From assembly GCF_004346095.1 (NCBI RefSeq), contig NZ_SLZV01000021.1, positions 1 through 64,000 on the forward strand: DNA of 64,000 nucleotides. The letters are read 5' to 3'. Both the position numbers and the translations under genes were made by a program. Shown piece after piece: positions 57,794 to 64,000 of the stretch. The notes under the pieces are model-generated. The model saw only the letters and a list, made by a program, of their open reading frames with translations, made no database searches and was not told the DNA's origin. The stretch is from Faecalimonas umbilicata. GTDB taxonomy: Bacteria; Bacillota; Clostridia; Lachnospirales; Lachnospiraceae. Each line of letters starts with the position of its first letter. Within the stretch, counting starts at the first letter, position 1.

Positions 57794-58105
57794 CTTTTGC
57801 CACTCCATTTTCCTCATACTTATTACACATACTTATTATTTTGCCCATTCTATTATATTGGATTTTTCTTGCAGTTACAACTGTTGTCTGCACTTCTCCC
57901 TTACTGACTTCTCAAAATATTCTATTCTGATCAGATCACAACCGTCCCTATCTGCAACTGATTTATAATCTCTGCTTATTATTTCTCTTTAAAAATAATT
58001 ATCCATTTCCCAGCATCCCCCTTTGCTTTCCTTTCTGAATCGTGCTAAACTTATTCTGTCAATGAAACATATTTCAAATTTACACATAGAAAAGGAGACG
58101 AACAC

Positions 58106-59518
58106 ATGGGAGGATTTTTTGGTGTTGCCGCAAAATCAAACTGTACGCTTGATTTATTCTACGGTGTTGACTACCACTCACATTTAGGAACACGACGGGG
58201 AGGAATGGCTACTTTTGGTCCAAGCGGTTTCAGCAGAGCCATTCACAATATCGAGAACTCACCATTCCGTACAAAATTTGAACGAGATGTAGAAGAATTA
58301 CAGGGAAATTTAGGAATTGGCTGTATCTCTGATTTCGAACCGCAGCCGCTTCTAATCCAGTCTCATCTCGGAAGCTTCGCGATCACAACGGTCGGCAAAA
58401 TTAATAATATGGACGAACTTTTAGACAAAGTGTATGCCCATGGACATACACATTTCCAGGAGATGAGCGGCGGACAGATCAACGCAACTGAATTGATCGC
58501 TTCCCTGATCTGTCAGAAAGATTCTCTTGTAGAAGGAATCCAGTATGTACAGGAAATCGTAGACGGCTCTATGACACTGCTTCTGATGACAAAAGACGGT
58601 TTGTATGCCGCAAGAGACAGACGCGGGCGTACTCCGCTTGTCGTAGGACATAAGAAAGATGCCTACTGTGTCTCCTTTGAAAGTTTCGCATATATCAATC
58701 TCGGCTACAGCGACTACAAAGAATTAGGACCTGCTGAGATCGTTTACATCACACCGGATAGTGTCGAGACTGTCAGTGAGCCAAAAGAAGATATGAAGAT
58801 CTGTTCTTTCCTTTGGGTTTACTATGGATACCCGACCTCTTCCTACGAAGGCGTCAATGTAGAAGAAATGCGTTACAAATGCGGTGGAATGCTTGCAAAA
58901 CGTGATGCGCTTGACGATGTCAGACCAGATGTTGTCGCAGGAGTTCCAGATTCCGGAATTGCCCATGCCATCGGCTATGCCAATGAATCCGGTATTCCAT
59001 TTGCCCGTCCGTTTATCAAATATACACCGACTTGGCCGCGTTCTTTTATGCCGCAAAATCAAGAACAGCGAAATCTGATTGCCCGCATGAAACTGATCCC
59101 GGTACAGTCTCTGATCGAAGACAAGAGTCTCCTTCTGATCGATGACTCCATCGTGCGCGGAACTCAACTTCGTGAGACAACAGAATTTCTTTACAATAGT
59201 GGGGCAAAAGAAGTCCATGTACGTCCTGCCTGCCCGCCACTCTTATTCGGCTGTAAATATTTAAATTTCTCTCGCTCCAAATCCGAACTGGATCTGATCA
59301 CAAGACGTGTGATCCAAGAGAAAGAAGGCGATGATGCACAGAAATATTTAAGCGAATATGCAGATCCAAACAGTCAGCGCTATGCCGACATGCTGGAAGC
59401 GATCCGCAAAGAACAAAACTTTACTACACTCCGCTATCACAGACTGGATGATCTGATTGCATCCATCGGGCTGTCTCCTTGTAAAGTATGTACTTACTGC
59501 TTTAACGGAGTAGAATAG
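58106..59518 (+). CDS. PurF-like phosphoribosyltransferase lacking the glutaminase cysteine
   Basis: A 470-residue amidophosphoribosyltransferase homologue. In PurF the N-terminal residue after processing is Cys, the glutaminase nucleophile (CGVFG); here the protein starts MGGFFGVAAK, with no Cys at that place. The PRPP loop LLIDDSIVRGTQLRE near residue 345 is intact. CPP near residue 375 and CKVCTYC at the end fit the Fe-S cluster ligands of Bacillus PurF. It may use ammonia or have another role. No purine genes adjoin it. Confidence 0.88.
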   Translation: MGGFFGVAAKSNCTLDLFYGVDYHSHLGTRRGGMATFGPSGFSRAIHNIENSPFRTKFERDVEELQGNLGIGCISDFEPQPLLIQSHLGSFAITTVGKINNMDELLDKVYAHGHTHFQEMSGGQINATELIASLICQKDSLVEGIQYVQEIVDGSMTLLLMTKDGLYAARDRRGRTPLVVGHKKDAYCVSFESFAYINLGYSDYKELGPAEIVYITPDSVETVSEPKEDMKICSFLWVYYGYPTSSYEGVNVEEMRYKCGGMLAKRDALDDVRPDVVAGVPDSGIAHAIGYANESGIPFARPFIKYTPTWPRSFMPQNQEQRNLIARMKLIPVQSLIEDKSLLLIDDSIVRGTQLRETTEFLYNSGAKEVHVRPACPPLLFGCKYLNFSRSKSELDLITRRVIQEKEGDDAQKYLSEYADPNSQRYADMLEAIRKEQNFTTLRYHRLDDLIASIGLSPCKVCTYCFNGVE

Positions 59519-59571
59519 TCACAGAAAATTTTAAAGAACAAAAGAATTTTCTTTCTATTTTCTTTTGGACT

Positions 59572-59580
59572 TGTTATAAT
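59572..59580 (+). promoter_or_regulatory. Extended -10 promoter ahead of the DUF4317 gene
   Basis: TG at 59572-59573, one base, then TATAAT (59575-59580). No clear -35 box was seen. A hairpin follows directly. Confidence 0.5.
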
Positions 59581-59581
59581 G

Positions 59582-59613
59582 AAGAGCGTGCACAGATCTT
59601 CTGGCACGCTCTT
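59582..59613 (+). terminator. Terminator behind the PurF-like gene or leader hairpin of DUF4317
   Basis: AAGAGCGTGC pairs perfectly with GCACGCTCTT, then AGTTTGTTC, a modest T-tract. It starts at the putative start site of the extended -10 promoter. Confidence 0.7.
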
Positions 59614-59654
59614 AGTTTGTTCACAAAAATTTAGATAGATAAGGTGGTTAGATT

Positions 59655-60815
59655 ATGAATAAAAAAGAAGTATCCGAAATCAAAAAGCAATTTACGCCGG
59701 ACAACTGCGCGATCACCCGCATCTGTGGCTGCTATGTCGACGGCGAAAAAAATAAAAAAACACAATTAAAAGAAGCATTTCTCTCTCTTCCTGAAGAAGA
59801 AATCTTCAAATATTTTGAACTATTTCGCAAGACACTGTCCGGCACGATTGGAAAAAATCTGCTCAACATGGAATTCCCTCTCTCTGCGGAAAATGCGGGA
59901 GGAACTCAGGATTTTCTCCTGAAACTTCGTGCCAGCCAACTGACCGATGATGCGCTTCTGGATGCATTCTACGACCGGATCATCGAATCTTACGACTATG
60001 GCGAGAACTACCTGATCCTTGTCATTCACGCCGCCTATGACATTCCGGGAAAATCCAGTGACGGGAGCGAAATGTTCGATGCCTCCGATGAAGTATATGA
60101 ATATCTGCTCTGCAGCATCTGTCCGGTAAAACTGTCTAAACCAGGGCTTAGTTACCATGCAGAAGATAACACCTTTGGTGAACGCGTCCGCGACTGGATC
60201 GTAGAAATGCCGGATGTGGGATTTCTGTTTCCTGCCTTTAATGACCGGAGCACCGACCTGCACAGCATTCTTTATTACGCCAAAAATGCCGAAGAACTCC
60301 GTGCTTCTCTTGTAGAAAATCTACTCGGTGCCATTCTTCCATTATCTGCCGGAGGACAGAAAGAAACTTTCCAGACACTGATCGAAGAAACACTCGGAGA
60401 AGAACGTGACTATGAAGTGGTCAAAAATATCCATGAGAACCTCTATGAAATGCTTGAAGAAAAGAAAGATTCCCCGGAACCGGTTACCCTTGACAAAACA
60501 GAAGTAAAAAAACTTTTTGCCCACAGTGGTGTGACCGAAGAACATTTGGAAGACTTTGACCGGAACTTTGAACAGGCAACTTCATCTTCCTCGTCCGAAC
60601 AGCCATCTTTCCTTGCAACTAACATTGTCAATACAAGAAAGTTTGAGATACGCACCCCAGATGTTGTGATCAATGTCAACCCGGAACGTTCCGACCTGGT
60701 CGAAACAAGAATCATTGATGGGCGCCGCTGCATCGTGATTGGTATCGATGACCATGTGGAGATCAATGGAATTTCCGTTAAGGCAGTTGCCAAAAATCAA
60801 AATGAAATGTTTTAA
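59655..60815 (+). CDS. DUF4317 protein
   Basis: A 386-residue cytoplasmic protein of the DUF4317 family (start MNKKEVSEIKKQFTPDNCAIT, then ICGCYVDGEKNKKTQL). The family is common in Clostridia and has no known function. The C-terminal third is acidic and Ser-rich (QATSSSSSEQPSF), then has a compact end (VDGHVEING-like pattern, here DDHVEINGISVKAV). A terminator follows. Neighbours give no hint about function. Confidence 0.85.
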   Translation: MNKKEVSEIKKQFTPDNCAITRICGCYVDGEKNKKTQLKEAFLSLPEEEIFKYFELFRKTLSGTIGKNLLNMEFPLSAENAGGTQDFLLKLRASQLTDDALLDAFYDRIIESYDYGENYLILVIHAAYDIPGKSSDGSEMFDASDEVYEYLLCSICPVKLSKPGLSYHAEDNTFGERVRDWIVEMPDVGFLFPAFNDRSTDLHSILYYAKNAEELRASLVENLLGAILPLSAGGQKETFQTLIEETLGEERDYEVVKNIHENLYEMLEEKKDSPEPVTLDKTEVKKLFAHSGVTEEHLEDFDRNFEQATSSSSSEQPSFLATNIVNTRKFEIRTPDVVINVNPERSDLVETRIIDGRRCIVIGIDDHVEINGISVKAVAKNQNEMF

Positions 60816-60875
60816 TAAATACTCATTTTACAAAGAAAAGTATTCTGATTAATTTTATCTATCTGCTTTTCAGAA

Positions 60876-60913
60876 AAAGACCAGCCAGAATCCGATTGAC
60901 CTGACTGGTCTTT
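60876..60913 (+). terminator. Terminator of the DUF4317 gene
   Basis: AAAGACCAG pairs with CTGGTCTTT, with further CAG/CTG pairing inside; TTTCATTGTT follows. The rest of 60816-61055 is AT-rich and holds no gene I can see. Confidence 0.78.
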
Positions 60914-61055
60914 CATTGTTCAAAGTAGATTTTCTATTTTTTTCATCAAACAAAATTTCAAACTCTTTTAAGATTTTATATATACTTTTATTAAGATTTG
61001 TCTATTATCCTATTTTTCATACCCATTAAAATAAAGGAAAGAGAGAGCGGATCTA

Positions 61056-61718
61056 ATGAATTTTGTAACAACAAGTCCATCCCCTGCAAAAATAGGACCT
61101 AATTTATTCGATGTCCTAAAAGAATTATTATTAATTAAACCTGTCTTTTTACTTGGTATCATTTTGGTTACGGTAACAATATTACTGTTGTTTCACAGAA
61201 ACAAGTCAAAATGCACGAGAACTCTTGTTTTTTCCGTACTCATGTACTACTATTTATGCTTCATGTTTGTAAATATTGTAGGCATTCCCTCACTTCATGA
61301 ATACACAAGACTTGCTCAATTAGGCGAATCTATCTTTCACCCCAATATAAATCTCATCCCTTTCAACGATGGATTCAGTTTCAGTTTTTTATTAAATATT
61401 TTGCTTTTTATCCCTCTTGGATTTTTATGCCCACTGATAAGCAAAACTTTTTTGAATAAGAAAAATATATGTTTGATCGGTTTTGGACTGTCATTTTTCA
61501 TTGAAATCGCACAGTTATTCACCTTACACAGAGCTACGGATATCAATGATCTTTTTGCAAATGTCTTTGGAACAATAATCGGTTATTTTTTCCTTCAACT
61601 GACTACAAAACTACCAATAATAAAATCTCTTTGCAGCAATAGTCCTACCGAAAAATGCACAACATATCTTCCTGCCATTATAATCACTATCAGTTTTGTA
61701 TTAAGTTTTCTAGCTTGA
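61056..61718 (+). CDS. VanZ-like membrane protein
   Basis: A 220-residue protein with about five membrane segments. The VanZ pattern NLIPFND...NILLFIPLGFLCPL, then FFIEIAQLF and RATDINDLFANVFG is clear. VanZ of the vancomycin operon lowers teicoplanin sensitivity; others act on lipoglycopeptide resistance, the target being unknown. The gene is visibly richer in A/T than its neighbours, which may be a sign of transfer. A run of AT-rich sequence lies upstream (60950-61050). Confidence 0.85.
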   Translation: MNFVTTSPSPAKIGPNLFDVLKELLLIKPVFLLGIILVTVTILLLFHRNKSKCTRTLVFSVLMYYYLCFMFVNIVGIPSLHEYTRLAQLGESIFHPNINLIPFNDGFSFSFLLNILLFIPLGFLCPLISKTFLNKKNICLIGFGLSFFIEIAQLFTLHRATDINDLFANVFGTIIGYFFLQLTTKLPIIKSLCSNSPTEKCTTYLPAIIITISFVLSFLA

Positions 61719-61806
61719 AACTCTCCATAGCGAAAGGAGGCTACATTATTTAAAAATGTAAATGCTCCAACAATCTCTAGCTGGAACTTTTCGGAGATTT
61801 TCTCCT

Positions 61807-62046
61807 TTACTTCTGCCGCAGTTTTTCCATCATCTTAGTATAATTTTTCCGTTCGTGCGGAAACATGCACTGGCTACAGTCTTTCACACCTTTTTCTGTG
61901 TATCTGAAATTCCCACCACACTCTGCTCCTTTTAAGTACAGCGGACAGAAACAAAACAGACAGTTAAAATTGTCCGGATCGTCTGTCTTATGACATGGGA
62001 AATACTCACATTGCTTATGGGAAAAAAATTTATAAAATTCTGACAT
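61807..62046 (-). CDS. Cysteine-rich small protein (PF04071-like)
   Basis: A 79-residue protein with nine cysteines and several histidines. The pattern NCLFCFCPLYLKGAECGGNF then GVKDCSQCMFPHE is that of the cysteine-rich small domain that I recall as PF04071, found alone or fused to cobalamin-related proteins. Metal or cluster binding is likely. It is on the minus strand behind a PepSY lipoprotein gene, with a 39-base gap. No cobalamin gene is in the window. Confidence 0.82.
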   Translation of the reverse strand: MSEFYKFFSHKQCEYFPCHKTDDPDNFNCLFCFCPLYLKGAECGGNFRYTEKGVKDCSQCMFPHERKNYTKMMEKLRQK

Positions 62047-62085
62047 AGTTTCTCCTTTTTCTTCTGTTTACCTGATTTATTTTCG

Positions 62086-62694
62086 TTATCTTCTCTCTTC
62101 ACTCCACTCTAATATAATTCCTGTGTTCGCGTCAATCTCAAATTCGTATTCTCTCTGATCGTAGATGATATCCCCTTCGTATTTATACTGTCCATCATCA
62201 TTGTCAAGTTCCATCCGAACATCAGACTCTGTCGCCCCCGGAACTCTTTCTAATGCCGTCTGCATTGCCTGTTCCTGGCTGACCGCCACATTTGCTCCTG
62301 CGCTTTGTGACTGATTATTTTGCGTATTATTCTGCTGTCCATTTTGTGCTTCCTGTGCAGATTCGTTCCCCTGCGTATCCTTATTTTGTGCTGCCGTATT
62401 GGAAGCGACATTTTCTGTATCAGCAGTTAAGATTGTCCCGTCTTCCGCTGCGATTTCATAATCGTATTCTGTTCCATTTGCATCGAATTGAATTTCATAG
62501 ATCATTCTTCCGTCATCTCTATCCTTCGATGTTTTTAGTCTTGTCGCTTCCTCCTTCGTCACACCCGCATCTTGAAGTGCCGCTTCCAGTGCTGCATCTT
62601 TTCCAATGTCCTTTCCACCTGTGAACCCACATCCCGTGGTTGCTCCTAATACACTGATTGCTACGATTCCTGCTGCCATATATTTTTTCATCAT
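62086..62694 (-). CDS. PepSY-domain lipoprotein
   Basis: A protein of 202 residues from the ATG at 62694 (AAAAGGAG nine bases ahead). The signal ends in the lipobox GATTGCG. Two PepSY-like units follow: KDAALEAALQDAGVTKEEA and QEQAMQTALERVPGATESD, with a Gln/Asn-rich linker between. PepSY proteins are often found beside two-component sensors; here a sensor kinase gene lies just upstream with a 97-base gap. A role in sensing or in inhibiting an extracellular enzyme is inferred. Confidence 0.88.
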   Translation of the reverse strand: MMKKYMAAGIVAISVLGATTGCGFTGGKDIGKDAALEAALQDAGVTKEEATRLKTSKDRDDGRMIYEIQFDANGTEYDYEIAAEDGTILTADTENVASNTAAQNKDTQGNESAQEAQNGQQNNTQNNQSQSAGANVAVSQEQAMQTALERVPGATESDVRMELDNDDGQYKYEGDIIYDQREYEFEIDANTGIILEWSEERR

Positions 62695-62791
62695 ATCTGT
62701 TTTCTCCTTTTCTTCTTTGTTTTTTCTTTCTTGTTTCTTACTTTGTATCTGAATCATACAGTAGAAACATTAAAAGAACATTAGAAAATAC

Positions 62792-64000
62792 TTAAAAAGG
62801 AATATAAAATGTAAATCTGCTTCCTTCCCCTTCTCTGCTCTCAACAGACACTCTGCCACCATGCGCTTCGGCAATCCATTTTACCATAGAAAGTCCAAGC
62901 CCAGAATGGCTTCCATCTGTGCGCGAAGTGTCTGCACGGTAAAAGCGTTCCCAGATATGTTCCATGTCATGCACAGAAATCCCAATTCCATTATCTTCCA
63001 CGATTCCGACTACATTTTCTTCCTTTACCTGCAAAGAAATTTTTACAATCCCACCTTCTCTTCCATAAAAAACAGCATTGGATACAAGATTGACAACCAT
63101 CCGGATATAGAAACTTTCATCCACTTGTGCATAAATATCCGGAGTAATATCAGTTCTGACCGTAATTTCTTTTTCCTCTGCGATCATCTGCTGTTCTTCC
63201 GCAATGATCTGTGTCAGTTCACTGAGATTTACCCTCTCTTTATTCAGCTTCTGCCTTCCTTCATCTGCCCGGGATAACAAAAGCAGGCTGGAAATCAACC
63301 CCGCCATCTCTCTCGCCTTTTTTGCAATCAGCTCGATCTGCTCTCTCTGTCTGTCCGTCAATGTTTCCTCGGAAAGACATGCATCGCACTGTGCCAGCAT
63401 TACACTCACCGGAGTGCGCAGTTCATGAGAAACATCGGAAGTAAACCGCTTTTCTCTTTGAAATACCATTTCCAGCTGTTCCAGCATCCCGTCAAAGGTC
63501 TGTGCCAAATGGTAGATTTCATCTTTACTTTCTTTTTGCTCCTCTGTCAGCCCTACTCGTTTGGACAGATCTGCATCCGATTGGATCTGCCGGACCGTGT
63601 CTGTCATTTTTTTTACCGGGAGCAATGCCCTTTTCGTAAACTGATAACCCAAAAATGCTGCTGCCAATGTGAAAAGCGGGAGCAAGATCACTGCAAACCG
63701 CATCGTAATCTGAAAGCTTTCTTCTGCATCATTGATGGACGCCATCCCCCTCACATAAACATTCTGCCCGTTTTCCAGCCGATACAACACATCATACAAA
63801 TACCATTTCTGCTTATTCTCTTTGATCTCACGCATAGTTCCATCTTCAAGCCCATAGGCATTCTCGATTCCATACGGAACTTTTCCGTATAGAAAATACC
63901 CGCTTTCATCGTACAGAGACAGATAAATCCCCTTTTCTACAGAATAAAAATCATTGTCTACTTCCAGCCTGCCATCTTCTATTTCAATCTCCTCAACACT
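62792..64000 (-). CDS. Sensor histidine kinase, 5' end cut by the window
   Basis: The frame stays open to the last base, so about 402 residues are visible and the start is missing. The visible part has an outer sensor domain (about 1-100 of the visible part, ending before FAVILLPLFTLAAAFLGYQF), one membrane segment and a HAMP region. The H-box is VSHELRTPVSV, the N-box NLVSNAVFYG, and the ATP-lid DNGIGIS and GLGLSMV. The partner response regulator should lie beyond 64000. The PepSY lipoprotein is downstream. Confidence 0.95.
   Translation of the reverse strand, partial: SVEEIEIEDGRLEVDNDFYSVEKGIYLSLYDESGYFLYGKVPYGIENAYGLEDGTMREIKENKQKWYLYDVLYRLENGQNVYVRGMASINDAEESFQITMRFAVILLPLFTLAAAFLGYQFTKRALLPVKKMTDTVRQIQSDADLSKRVGLTEEQKESKDEIYHLAQTFDGMLEQLEMVFQREKRFTSDVSHELRTPVSVMLAQCDACLSEETLTDRQREQIELIAKKAREMAGLISSLLLLSRADEGRQKLNKERVNLSELTQIIAEEQQMIAEEKEITVRTDITPDIYAQVDESFYIRMVVNLVSNAVFYGREGGIVKISLQVKEENVVGIVEDNGIGISVHDMEHIWERFYRADTSRTDGSHSGLGLSMVKWIAEAHGGRVSVESREGEGSRFTFYIPF

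Overview
The window looks like a chromosomal core segment of a low-to-moderate GC Gram-positive bacterium of the family Lachnospiraceae (Clostridia). The evidence is the gene order ireB-ruvX-DUF1292-fur, comM-dprA-topA-codY, the CIRCE-controlled groESL operon, a Clostridia-type sigK without pro-sequence, DUF4317 and DUF6465-like proteins, and strong AAGGAGG ribosome binding sites. The genus cannot be fixed from this sequence; the Dorea / Mediterraneibacter / Coprococcus comes neighbourhood is a guess. No rRNA, tRNA or CRISPR array was seen. Most genes lie on the minus strand.

Layout. 1-90 is the 5' end of a group IIC intron placed exactly behind the efp terminator. 170-6865 holds efp, a YqeG-type phosphatase, an amidase, guaB, a small membrane protein, groEL/groES and a small unknown gene. 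6933-12681 is codY-topA-dprA-comM, with tandem codY promoters and a probable CodY self-binding site. 13064-21243 holds a YesL-like membrane protein, sigK (plus strand), a U32 peptidase, an O-methyltransferase, RNase J, Fur, DUF1292, RuvX, IreB and MtaB. 21389-26513 holds an HPr-like protein without the catalytic histidine, ThiI and its likely cysteine desulfurase partner, RsmE, PrmA and MntP. 26630-32240 holds a ClC transporter and a heterodimeric ABC exporter. The exporter is preceded by a 29-codon reading frame and two terminator hairpins, which looks like an attenuation leader.

32287-36471 is a cell-wall block: a MecA/PBP2a-like class B penicillin-binding protein, a lipoprotein gene ahead of it, and a GT51 glycosyltransferase. 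The promoter of the lipoprotein-PBP operon carries BlaI/MecI-type operators, while no blaI/blaR1 pair is present in the window. 36510-43110 holds an unknown protein, a FliB-type methylase homologue, an ABC-2 transporter, and a divergent AraC regulator/MATE pair. 43206-50256 holds a CmpB-type membrane protein, the Fur-controlled feoAB iron operon, a lone prepilin peptidase, a PHP-domain protein, a Na/Pi cotransporter and an unknown exported protein.

50390-57793 holds a HAD phosphatase with an unusual transcribed leader region, a charged DUF6465-like protein, a small unknown protein, a MATE exporter and sbcCD. 58106-64000 holds a PurF-like protein without the glutaminase cysteine, DUF4317, a low-GC VanZ-like protein, a cysteine-rich small protein, a PepSY lipoprotein and a 5'-truncated sensor histidine kinase. 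The stretches most worth a second look are the ABC-exporter leader, the mec-like operators, the leader at 51061-51530, the HPr-like protein and the PurF-like protein.
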